From SKLM01 sp964450435 (GTDB lineage: Bacteria > Chloroflexota > Anaerolineae > B4-G1), in the NCBI GenBank assembly GCA_964450435.1, contig CAYVCX010000018.1:1-42927 (forward strand): 42,927 nucleotides of DNA. The letters run 5' to 3'. Shown one piece after another: positions 23,082 through 31,119 of this stretch; the first letter of the stretch is position 1; each line of letters begins with the position of its first letter. The translations under genes and the position numbers were made by a program. The notes under the pieces are model-generated. The model searched no databases, was not told the DNA's origin, and was given only the letters and a program-made list of their open reading frames with translations.

Positions 23082-26000
23082 GAGGGCTTGCCCGAAGCGG
23101 TCTTCTTGAGTGCTCGCCGCACCGGCATTGGTATCAGAGAGGTAAGCTGCTTCTTCTCCTCAGGCGTCAAGACACGTAAGACGACCACCGCCAGGACGTA
23201 GACGATTGGGCTCGATACCACAGCCAGCGCAGGGCGGTGGATGCCCACCGTCCACGCTGTCCCTCCCATGATCAGACCGGCCAGGGCAGGACGTCCGGCT
23301 ATCTTCCCCCACCCTGGCGATCCCACCTGATGATGCAAGTCGATTGCGAATAACAAGGTCAGAACGAGTTCTCCCCCCATGATGATCCACACCGATGCTG
23401 TGTACCCGAACCTCGGTACGAGGAGCAGGCCTGCCGCCACGGCGAAGATCACGCGTACCGCCGACGCAAAGACTACGTATCTCTGGCGGTTCAACGCAAT
23501 GAGCACGTAGTTGGTCAGGCTGTTGATCCACCCAAACACGATCGACCACACCATGAGCCGTAGTATAAGCGCTCCGTGAGGCAGAAACTCAGGGCCGCTC
23601 AGCAGCCACACCATCGGCGATGCCATCAATGTCACCAGGATGGCTGTTGGGAGTGCCAGAATCGTCAGCAGCTTGGCCGATGTCTGATAGGAGCGTCGGA
23701 GACGCCCTTTGTCCTCCGTCGCCTGTCGCGAGATCACCGGGAAGACGGCGAATGTGAACAGCGAGGGGATGATGTTGAGCATGTTCATCACCCACTTGCT
23801 TGCCGCGTTGTACCAACCCACCGCATCGTCACCCTGGAAGTACTGCAGCACAACCACGTTGGCCCCGGTGAAGAGCGATTGGAGGAGCAGCGAGGCCATC
23901 AACGGCCAGCTTGCCATCAGCATAGCTCGTTGCAGCGACCACGAAAGTTCTGTCTCTGTGTGGGCGACCTCGGCCCAGATGGTGCGCCGTGTCAGCACTG
24001 CTAGCACCGTCAGCGTGGCGATGTTGGTCAGGATCGATGTGGCGGCCAATCCCAGAATTCCCAGACCTCCCACCAGAGCCAGAGTTCCCAGCGTCACGTG
24101 GATGATCGTCGTGATAGTCTGTATGACGGCTGGATACTCGTGTCTCTCGAACGCTCGGAAGAGGGCGGTGAGGCTGTTCGCCATCGTGCCGGGTAGGAGG
24201 GCTCCATACAGGAGTATCACTGCCCATACTGTATCGTTGGTCAGGGGGTTGTCCAGGGTCTGGCGTCCACCCAGGAAGCCGCCGAGGATCGGAATCACCC
24301 CTATGAACAGCAGCAGGCGCAGTGAGGTCGTGTTGATGAAGATCTGGCGGGTACGACTCCGCTCCCGGGCGACCTCACGCATCAGATACACGTCCAGACC
24401 GAAGTTTGCCAGGGTGTCGAACCAGAGGTAGATGTTCACTGCCGTGAAGTACTGGCCCATCCCGCTGGGGCCGAGGATGCGGGCCATCAACGCGGCGAAC
24501 CCGAAGTCGATAAACCGGTTGAAGAAGTTCAGCACGATTGGAGCAACAGAGTTCTTCGCCACCCGCTGCGCGGTACCGGCATCCAGCGATTCACGATAGA
24601 AGAAGCGCCACACATAGAGCCCGGCCAGGAACAGCATGGTCATGGCCCCGATGAAGCTGATGAAGGCGCCCACCTTCACGCTGTCCGGACTGTACTTGAA
24701 CCGCACAGTCCACGCCCCTGGCTCCTCCAGCACCACTCCCCGAAAGATCCCGTTGACGCGATGGATCTCCACTTGTTTCTCCGCGGCTTCGCCAGCCGCC
24801 AACGGACGGACAAAAGCCTTCCAGCCGGGGAAATAGGCGTCTGCCAGGATGAGCCAGCTTGGCTCCGTAGTCTCTGCATCTACGAGCACCTCGTTGACTG
24901 AGTAGCTGAATACAGCCTGCGCGTCGTACGTGCTCTGCATGGCACCTGCGGTAGCTTCCCTTTCCTCCAGGCCTTCCACTATCACATAATGACGAGGATC
25001 GTGGGTCTGCACTGCAGATCCGAAGTCGTCGGTCTCGAGCGTTGCCGCAGTCGGCAGCGTGAACGCGCGCGGCATCACACCCAAGTTCTCATATACCAGC
25101 ACGGCCTCGTCCTGGTAGATCTGCTTGTACTTGTCGCTCTCTATTTCTGCTTCAGTGATGACATACTTGACATTTAGGTGGTCAGTGAGAGGACTATCCA
25201 GGCTCGTGTGTTCGCGGAAGGAGGCGATCAGATTGTACTGCACCTCATCCTGTGGCTCTATCAGCGCCATATAGTCACGATACCTGTCCGAGAACAGCGA
25301 GTCATACCCTCCAACTGCCTGCAAGTTGTGGAACATCCCCACATTCGGTCTCATTGTCTTCGTTGTGCCAGGCGGGGTGAAGGCAGCGTACCGCCAGAGG
25401 GAATCGTCTTCCTTCAGGAAGTCGACTACCGGCGGCGTGTAGTCCAGCAGTGCCGGATCGAGAGTCGGGTGAAAGCCCTTGGCAAACATGATAAGATCAA
25501 GGACCAGGATTCCCACCGCTGTATACTGCCACACTGGCCTTCCTCCGGCCGAGACCTGGCAGCGGGTAGTGCGCAGAACGATACCCGTGCTGGTCAACAA
25601 GAGACCGAAGACTCCGATCCATTTGAACTCGTACGAATAGAACGCACGGTGATTGGGGAAAGCAGAAGGCGCACGGGCCAGCGACAAAAATGCGTGTTCC
25701 ACCAGGGGTTCAACCTGGGTGAAGAAGATCCGGCTCAATACCAGTCCACACAGGGTGGTCAGTCCCCCCCAGAAGGCCACACTGCCGAGGATAGAAACCA
25801 ACGATGGGGAAGCACCCAGCAGGAACACGTGACGCATTCGAGAGTGGGGATCTGAGGATTTCACCTCCGACTTGCGAACTCGCTCACTACTTCTCTGCAC
25901 CGCGTCGACGCCCAGGCCGGCCAAGACAGCGACCGACAGGGTCAGCGGGAAAACCCACCGGAAAGGGGAATGGGATTGTTTCAGCAGTGGTAACGCGTAG

Positions 26001-27316
26001 ACCAGCGCGTACAGCGGTGTGCCGAAAACGCAGCCCAGCGAGAACAGAGACAGCAGGGCGAAGAAAGGAACGGTATGCAGGTTATGCCTGGGGACAGCGT
26101 CCGCAGGCATAACGTCCGGCTGGTCGCTGCCCGACACCAGCTGCGACGCGTGCCGCGCGAGCCACCTGACCACGGCTACTAACGAGAAGAACAGCGGGAG
26201 CAATCCCAGGTACGCTCCACCCTCGACGTGGTTCTTGATCCCCCAGTAGATGTACTGACCATCGTCTTGCTGGAGCGCCGGGGTTCGATCCCACGAGAAG
26301 AGGTCGAAGAAGCTGTCATGCGTGGGATTCCCAAAGAAGTTCGGAATGGCAAAGGCGATCAACCGTCGGGGAGGATAGGCCCATTCACGTACTTGTCTCA
26401 GGCTGGCTGCAGCTTCACCTCCACGAAAGCTTGTGGACGCGACTTCGTACAGCGGGACGAATTGGATTGCCCCGAGGCTCAAGCCTAGGACCGCCATCAG
26501 AACCAACCAGGAGGCAGGTCGCATAAGGGACTCTACTGCATCCCGGCAGTGCCTCCTTCGGTCCCGCAGCCGCGACAACGCGGCAAACCCAATTCGCCAC
26601 GCCGCATACATCCCGGCCACCAGTAGCACGAAGTAAGTGTTCTCCGCGTGCCCGGCCACCATCTGACAGCCCAACCCCCCGGCCCCAAGCAGAACCCAGG
26701 GCAGTGATGTTGGCGGCCCTCGAAGTGCCGGCCGCTGTTGCACGGTAAGCTCGATCATAGCCAGGACAAAAGGCAGCCACGATGCCCCCGCGATGATCAT
26801 CGGATGCACCACCGAAACCGTCATGAACCCGCTTAACTGGAAGGTGATCCCTGCAATCATCCCACCGAGTCGCCTAACGCCCAGCACACGCACGAACAGG
26901 TAGGCAAAGACTCCCGCCATGCCTAATTGTAGCCAGGCAAAAACGCCGTAGGCTCGCCACAGGGGGAGGACGTAGAAGACAATGCTCAGTGGGTAGAGGG
27001 CTGAGTGCTGCCCGTTCGCCAGGAATGGGTGTCCCGAGAAGAGGTAAGGATTCCAGAGGGGAAGCTCGCGATTCCGGAATGTCTCAATGAGGAAGTCCTT
27101 CCAGGCGTAGTTCTGCAGGATCAGATCCCCCAGCAGGTGGTTGTGGGGATTAGAGATAGCCACGGTATCCGCGGCGGCGCGGTAAGGCTCGAACGTGAAA
27201 AGAATGTCTGCCGGCAGAAGCGTATCTGACCCCAGAGCGACCGGAGCATACAGCAGAAGTGGGAGCAGAGAAAGCAGAACGAGGACGCCCAGATCGGGCA
27301 GCAACCTGCGGATCAT
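23078..27316 (-). CDS. YfhO-type membrane glycosyltransferase fused to a MOP-superfamily flippase
   Basis: A 1412-residue fusion. Residues 1 to about 905 match YfhO-like GT-C proteins: many helices, a first extracytoplasmic loop with D-T-L-L-P-A-D-I-L-F, the W-N-P-Y-L-F-S-G-H-P-F motif and a large soluble C-terminal region (about 690-870). Residues 915-1400 are a polysaccharide flippase of the Wzx/MOP type (N-F-F-N-R-F-I-D-F-G-F, A-R-I-L-G-P-S-G-M-G-Q-Y-F, about 12-14 helices). In Bacillus and Listeria, YfhO relatives transfer sugars from polyprenyl phosphate after a separate flippase turns the carrier. Here both steps sit in one chain. The true ATG (27314-27316) overlaps the glycosyltransferase stop as ATGA. 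The long frame upstream of it is spurious. Confidence 0.85.
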   Translation of the reverse strand: MIRRLLPDLGVLVLLSLLPLLLYAPVALGSDTLLPADILFTFEPYRAAADTVAISNPHNHLLGDLILQNYAWKDFLIETFRNRELPLWNPYLFSGHPFLANGQHSALYPLSIVFYVLPLWRAYGVFAWLQLGMAGVFAYLFVRVLGVRRLGGMIAGITFQLSGFMTVSVVHPMIIAGASWLPFVLAMIELTVQQRPALRGPPTSLPWVLLGAGGLGCQMVAGHAENTYFVLLVAGMYAAWRIGFAALSRLRDRRRHCRDAVESLMRPASWLVLMAVLGLSLGAIQFVPLYEVASTSFRGGEAAASLRQVREWAYPPRRLIAFAIPNFFGNPTHDSFFDLFSWDRTPALQQDDGQYIYWGIKNHVEGGAYLGLLPLFFSLVAVVRWLARHASQLVSGSDQPDVMPADAVPRHNLHTVPFFALLSLFSLGCVFGTPLYALVYALPLLKQSHSPFRWVFPLTLSVAVLAGLGVDAVQRSSERVRKSEVKSSDPHSRMRHVFLLGASPSLVSILGSVAFWGGLTTLCGLVLSRIFFTQVEPLVEHAFLSLARAPSAFPNHRAFYSYEFKWIGVFGLLLTSTGIVLRTTRCQVSAGGRPVWQYTAVGILVLDLIMFAKGFHPTLDPALLDYTPPVVDFLKEDDSLWRYAAFTPPGTTKTMRPNVGMFHNLQAVGGYDSLFSDRYRDYMALIEPQDEVQYNLIASFREHTSLDSPLTDHLNVKYVITEAEIESDKYKQIYQDEAVLVYENLGVMPRAFTLPTAATLETDDFGSAVQTHDPRHYVIVEGLEEREATAGAMQSTYDAQAVFSYSVNEVLVDAETTEPSWLILADAYFPGWKAFVRPLAAGEAAEKQVEIHRVNGIFRGVVLEEPGAWTVRFKYSPDSVKVGAFISFIGAMTMLFLAGLYVWRFFYRESLDAGTAQRVAKNSVAPIVLNFFNRFIDFGFAALMARILGPSGMGQYFTAVNIYLWFDTLANFGLDVYLMREVARERSRTRQIFINTTSLRLLLFIGVIPILGGFLGGRQTLDNPLTNDTVWAVILLYGALLPGTMANSLTALFRAFERHEYPAVIQTITTIIHVTLGTLALVGGLGILGLAATSILTNIATLTVLAVLTRRTIWAEVAHTETELSWSLQRAMLMASWPLMASLLLQSLFTGANVVVLQYFQGDDAVGWYNAASKWVMNMLNIIPSLFTFAVFPVISRQATEDKGRLRRSYQTSAKLLTILALPTAILVTLMASPMVWLLSGPEFLPHGALILRLMVWSIVFGWINSLTNYVLIALNRQRYVVFASAVRVIFAVAAGLLLVPRFGYTASVWIIMGGELVLTLLFAIDLHHQVGSPGWGKIAGRPALAGLIMGGTAWTVGIHRPALAVVSSPIVYVLAVVVLRVLTPEEKKQLTSLIPMPVRRALKKTASGKPS

Positions 27317-28053
27317 GCTGGCTGGCGGTCGCTGGGTCGAAGCTGACGGTGGCGAAGCCAGATCTTCCACACCCCCAGTGCAGCTTCGATCTTGACCGGC
27401 ATACTCATTTTCGATTCCCCGACGTGCCGATCCTCGAAGTAAATGGGAACTTCCAGCGTACAGTACCCCAGTCGGTGCGCCACGTATGCCATCTCGACTT
27501 GGAAGATGAACCCCTGTGAACGGATGGCGTCCAGGTCGATCCCGTGGAGGGTCTCTCGCCGCCAGGCCTTGAAGCCAGCGGTGATATCCTGGACCGGGCA
27601 TCTGAGGATCAGGCGGGCGTAGAAATTGGCCCACCAAGAAAGAACCTCACGTCCGATCTTCCAATCCCTGTCGACCTCTCCGCCTTGCACATAGCGAGAG
27701 CCAACGGCGACGTCGCATTCCTGGAGGCCGGCAAGGAGCCGCGGGACGTCTTTGGGGGCGTGGGAAAAGTCACAGTCCATCTGGACCACCGCTTCGGCTC
27801 CGTGCTTAAGCGCCCACCGGAACCCGTCGATGTAGGCCCGTCCCAGACCTCGTTGACCGGTGCGATGAAGCACGTGAATCTGACCAGCGTGCTCAGTCGC
27901 CAGCTCGCTGGCGATACGCCCTGTGCCGTCCGGGGATTCATCGTCCACGATCAATATGTCCAACGCCGGCAGTTCCAGGGCCAACAGCGCCCTCGACATC
28001 GGCCTGACGTTTTCTGCCTCGTTGTATGTGGGGATGACAATTGTTGCTTTCAT
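27313..28053 (-). CDS. Polyprenol-phosphate mannose/hexose synthase (GT2, DPM1-like)
   Basis: A 246-residue soluble glycosyltransferase of family GT2. It has T-I-V-I-P-T-Y-N-E-A-E-N at 4-15, I-V-D-D-E-S-P-D-G-T, the metal-binding Q-M-D-C-D-F-S-H and the family-typical S-R-Y-V-Q-G-G and R-Q/R-x-L-R tail. Relatives move a sugar from a nucleotide sugar to polyprenyl phosphate at the inner membrane face. No membrane helices are appended. It starts the two-gene unit with the YfhO-flippase fusion, to which it is coupled by ATGA, so the fusion most likely uses its product. Confidence 0.88.
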   Translation of the reverse strand: MKATIVIPTYNEAENVRPMSRALLALELPALDILIVDDESPDGTGRIASELATEHAGQIHVLHRTGQRGLGRAYIDGFRWALKHGAEAVVQMDCDFSHAPKDVPRLLAGLQECDVAVGSRYVQGGEVDRDWKIGREVLSWWANFYARLILRCPVQDITAGFKAWRRETLHGIDLDAIRSQGFIFQVEMAYVAHRLGYCTLEVPIYFEDRHVGESKMSMPVKIEAALGVWKIWLRHRQLRPSDRQPA

Positions 28054-28603
28054 CGCTGCTATCGATCAGAGCTGCCGAGGACGCCGCAGGCGGCCCTCGA
28101 CGAGCCCCGTGTCTAGTGGGCATGGTCTGTGCGTTCCAGGCGTCCACCGCAGGTTTATCAGCACTTCCTGCGCATCGCCCACGCCTTCGAGCGACAGCCC
28201 AGGAGATACGGATGCCCGTAGAGAAGCTCGCTGACACACCCGTCTCTCTTAGGATCAGCTGTGTCCGGGCAGACGGAAGAGGAGGTGTCTCCTGTGCAGC
28301 ACCTCCTCCAGGAGTCCCTCAGCGGCAGACCAGGTGGCCTGATCAGCGAGGCCCCATCAACTGCGCTGCGGGCAGATGCCACAAAGGAACCGTTCGCGCC
28401 GATCATCCTTTCTAAGGGTCCCGTCCGTGGTCTGGAGAAGACCTTGGTCATCGCTGGGAGGCCCGCCTTCAGATTGGCGCCAATGAGAAGAGTTCAGGCC
28501 TACGTTCGCGTTCCTGGCCGTAGAAGCAGGGATGAATCACTCCGGGGAGGGCTCTAGGCGGAAACCGCGAACAGCTCCTTGAACGCCCCGGTGTCGGCCT
28601 GCG
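28054..28603 (-). other. Long leader region upstream of the glycosyltransferase, no gene recognised
   Basis: About 545 bases lie between the minus-strand promoter (28604-28632) and the glycosyltransferase ATG. Short frames exist on both strands (for example 98 codons on the plus strand ending at 28557, and 97 on the minus strand from 28451), but none has family resemblance. I found no known riboswitch core (no T-box, SAM or TPP signature). It contains several strong local inverted repeats, so a structured leader or small RNA is possible. Confidence 0.45.
28279..28308. repeat. Nine-base perfect hairpin in the leader
   Basis: GAGGAGGTG (28279-28287) is perfectly inverted as CACCTCCTC (28300-28308) with a 12-base loop. 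On one strand it contains, and could mask, a GAGGAGG ribosome-binding-like sequence. Confidence 0.45.
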
Positions 28604-28632
28604 AGAATACCATAGCCCAGGGGTGTTGTCAA
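28604..28632 (-). promoter_or_regulatory. Consensus promoter upstream of the glycosylation genes
   Basis: On the minus strand a perfect TTGACA (28627-28632), a 17-base spacer and TATTCT (28604-28609). It is the strongest promoter-like sequence in this part of the window and points toward the glycosyltransferase. Confidence 0.7.
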
Positions 28633-28841
28633 GCTTCGCGCGCTCGCGAACTGTAAGATAGCCATCCTCAATGGGTTTCAGGGCTGTTGTCCTTTTCTTC
28701 CCTTTGCAGGCCGCAGACATAGATGCCGCCATTTGACCTCCACACTGTGTAGTCGTTGCCCGAGCTCCTTTTCTCCGTCCCATCCCTCTCATCCTGTGCT
28801 CCTTTGTCGATCTAGCGGAGGACGCGGCCTGTCTCAGGCGC

Positions 28842-28869
28842 TTGCTGCCGCGCCGACCGATGGTATAAT
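28842..28869 (+). promoter_or_regulatory. Promoter of the zinc-ribbon membrane protein
   Basis: TTGCTG (28842-28847), a 16-base spacer and TATAAT (28864-28869), 44 bases ahead of the ATG. Confidence 0.6.
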
Positions 28870-28913
28870 AGCAGCCCGAAACTCAGATCGGCTAATCAGG
28901 GAGTGTACTATCG

Positions 28914-29423
28914 ATGGAGAGCCTCTTGGAGCAGGTTCCTTTCTTACTGACGATTTTATCCACGATTTGTGGAGCAGTGACTATAGCTGTACTGGGGGGG
29001 ATGGCGATCTGGACGTTCCGGGACATCCGCGCCCGGTCCCGTGACGTGTTGGCTCAGATCCTGGCCACGCTCATGGTTCTCGTACTGCCCGTGGTTGGGC
29101 TGGTGGTCTACCTGATGCTTCGCCCCAGGGAGACCCTCGAGGAGGCCTACGAACATTCCCTGGAGCAGGAGGCGTTACTGCAGGCCATCGAAGAACCAGA
29201 GGAATGCCCCGGCTGCGGGCAGCGGGTCGAAGGTAGCTTCCTCTATTGCCCCGACTGTCACACCCGTCTTAAGAAAGCTTGCTTGGAGTGCAACAGAGCC
29301 CTTCGGTTACATTGGTCTCTCTGTCCCTATTGCGGTGCCAGCGTAGTCCCGCAGCCCGCTGAGCCTGATTCTTCCTTCAGGGGGCAGTCGATTCCAGAGG
29401 CGGTGGCACAACCAGAGGCCTAG
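28914..29423 (+). CDS. Membrane protein with double zinc ribbon
   Basis: A 169-residue protein. Two membrane helices (about 8-33 and 46-68) are followed by a Glu-rich segment and two zinc ribbons: C-P-G-C then C-P-D-C near 99-118, and C-L-E-C then C-P-Y-C near 126-144. The tail is acidic. Proteins of this form are common small hypothetical proteins, often called PLDc_N/zinc-ribbon types. The first helix pair, with L-P-V-V-G-L-V-V-Y-L, resembles phospholipase D nuclease N-terminal domains without the nuclease. The function is unknown. It is monocistronic behind its own promoter. Confidence 0.75.
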   Translation: MESLLEQVPFLLTILSTICGAVTIAVLGGMAIWTFRDIRARSRDVLAQILATLMVLVLPVVGLVVYLMLRPRETLEEAYEHSLEQEALLQAIEEPEECPGCGQRVEGSFLYCPDCHTRLKKACLECNRALRLHWSLCPYCGASVVPQPAEPDSSFRGQSIPEAVAQPEA

Positions 29424-29526
29424 CCTCCGCCTAAAGACGGGTTCTCCAGTCTAAAATACTTCTCCGGGGCCATTCCAGCCGAGGCCGGATGCTGCCCTCG
29501 ATCCGACGAGAGCTTGCCGGTGAGCA

Positions 29527-29559
29527 CTGACGGCCGGCTGCATCCCCTGCGACCGTCAG
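29527..29559. terminator. Possible hairpin at the end of pyk
   Basis: CTGACGG (29527-29533) pairs with CCGTCAG (29553-29559) around a 19-base loop and includes the pyk stop. No T-run follows, so its role as terminator between the convergent genes is uncertain. Confidence 0.3.
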
Positions 29560-30989
29560 GCCTGTGCCTCCTCGCCCATCACGTGCACCTTGAGCATGTT
29601 CGTCTTCTTGCCTTGACCGAAGGGGATACCCGCTGTAAGGACAACCTTGTCGCCCCACGCCACCAGTCCCCTGTCGCGAGCAGCCTCAACCATCATCCTC
29701 ACCATCTCGTCTGTCGTCGTGAACTCAGGGACCTCCACGGGGATCACACCCCACACCAGGGCCAGTCGGTAGAGCGTCCGCTCATTCGGCGTTACAGCCA
29801 CGATAGGGACCGACGGTCGGTGGCGCGCGACCATGCGCGCCGTCGTTCCCGACATGGTTGCGGTGACGATAGCTCGAGCACCTACCTCCTTGGCGATGTC
29901 GACGGCGCTTAAGCTGATAGCCTCCGTCGTCACGTCGTAACAGCCGGTGCCACACTCTCCGAGGCGAATCTGCGGGAGATGAGCCTCCGCGTTATTGCAG
30001 ATCTTCGCCATGGTCTCTGTTGCCTTGATTGGGTACTCACCCACGGCGGTCTCCCCCGAAAGCATCACGGCATCCGTGCCGTCCAGGATGGCGTTGGCGA
30101 TGTCCGACGCCTCGGCGCGTGTGGGCCGGGGGTGTTCCATCATCCTCTGGAGCATCTGGGTAGCTGTGATGACGGGCTTTCCAGTCTGGTTGCAGCCTCT
30201 GATGAGCCGCTTCTGATGGAAGGGGACTTCCTCAGCCGGTGTCTCGACACCCAGGTCTCCCCTGGCCACCATAATGCCATCGGCTTCGGCCAGGATCTGG
30301 TCGAAATCGGAGAGCGCCTCCGGCTTTTCGATCTTGGCGATGATCGATGGAGCTTTGCTTCCTTGCAGCATGAGGAATTGGCGCAGCTCGCTGACGTCGG
30401 CCGCCCGGCGGACAAAGGAGAGCGCGAAATAGTCCACTCCCTGCTCCAGCGCGAACGCCGCATCCTCCTTGTCTTTGTCGGTCAGGGACGAAAAGGACAG
30501 CCGCGCCCCGGGAACATTGATCCCCTTGTGCGAGGTGAGGTGTCCGCCCGTCACCACCCGGGCTCTCAGGCTGCTTCCGCCCCCACGTCTTTCGACGACC
30601 AGAGATAGATCACCGTCATCCAGCAGCACCGTCTGGCCTGTGCTGAGATCTCGAAGGAGCTCTCGGTGCGGCACCGGAATCTCACCCTCGCGGCACGAAT
30701 GGGCAGCGGGAGAGAGGGTGACCGTCTCGCCTCTGTGCAGCTCCATAGGTTCGTTTTCAATATCACCCACGCGCAGTTTTGGACCCTGAAGGTCCGCAAT
30801 GATGGCGATCAGGCACTTCTCCTGCGCGGCCACCTCTCTCAGCCTGGCGATAGCCTTGCTGTGAGCCGTGTGGTCCCCATGCGAGAAGTTGATGCGTGCC
30901 ACGTTCATCCCGGCCTGCATCAAGGCGCGCATTCTTTCTGGATTGTTCGTCGCTGGGCCTATCGTACAGACGATCTTCGTGCGTGGCAT
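29556..30989 (-). CDS. pyk: Pyruvate kinase
   Basis: A 477-residue enzyme converting phosphoenolpyruvate and ADP to pyruvate and ATP. It has R-T-K-I-V-C-T-I-G-P at the N-terminus, N-F-S-H-G near 34, I-A-K-I-E-K-P-E and M-V-A-R-G-D-L-G-V-E in the barrel, and the C-terminal allosteric domain ending in a T-A-G-I-P-F-G-Q-G-K-K-T-N motif. The length is typical. The ATG at 30989 follows GAGGT; the frame upstream to 31184 overlaps the enolase end and is not used. It is the last gene of the energy operon, 130 bases after enolase, with a perfect hairpin in between. Confidence 0.97.
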   Translation of the reverse strand: MPRTKIVCTIGPATNNPERMRALMQAGMNVARINFSHGDHTAHSKAIARLREVAAQEKCLIAIIADLQGPKLRVGDIENEPMELHRGETVTLSPAAHSCREGEIPVPHRELLRDLSTGQTVLLDDGDLSLVVERRGGGSSLRARVVTGGHLTSHKGINVPGARLSFSSLTDKDKEDAAFALEQGVDYFALSFVRRAADVSELRQFLMLQGSKAPSIIAKIEKPEALSDFDQILAEADGIMVARGDLGVETPAEEVPFHQKRLIRGCNQTGKPVITATQMLQRMMEHPRPTRAEASDIANAILDGTDAVMLSGETAVGEYPIKATETMAKICNNAEAHLPQIRLGECGTGCYDVTTEAISLSAVDIAKEVGARAIVTATMSGTTARMVARHRPSVPIVAVTPNERTLYRLALVWGVIPVEVPEFTTTDEMVRMMVEAARDRGLVAWGDKVVLTAGIPFGQGKKTNMLKVHVMGEEAQA

Positions 30990-31017
30990 GTGTAACCTCT
31001 TCACCTGCTGGAAGCTA

Positions 31018-31044
31018 CCCCGCAGCGAGCTGTTCGCTGCGGGG
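31018..31044. promoter_or_regulatory. Perfect 11-bp intercistronic hairpin between eno and pyk
   Basis: Positions 31018-31028 pair perfectly with 31034-31044 around a five-base loop. On the transcribed strand no U-run follows, so this is better read as an mRNA stabiliser or partial attenuator than a full terminator. Confidence 0.55.
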
Positions 31045-31119
31045 ATCTGGGCTCGGGGTGCTCCAAGGCTCGGAATGAGGCTTTCACCGTCACCAGAGAG
31101 GCCGGGCCTCGGGTTCGCA

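Noticed and set aside
27317..27637. N-terminal extension of the YfhO-flippase frame
   Set aside because: It overlaps the glycosyltransferase gene and has Pro/Arg-rich non-coding composition; the ATG at 27316 overlaps the previous stop as ATGA and starts directly at the first helix.
28279..28308. Possible RNase P, SRP or tmRNA core in the leader region
   Set aside because: None of the conserved core sequences of those RNAs is present; only a local hairpin and a short resemblance were seen.
28261..28557. Plus-strand 98-codon frame as a possible small gene
   Set aside because: No ribosome site and no family resemblance, and it lies antisense to the probable leader of the glycosylation genes; kept only as part of the unassigned interval.
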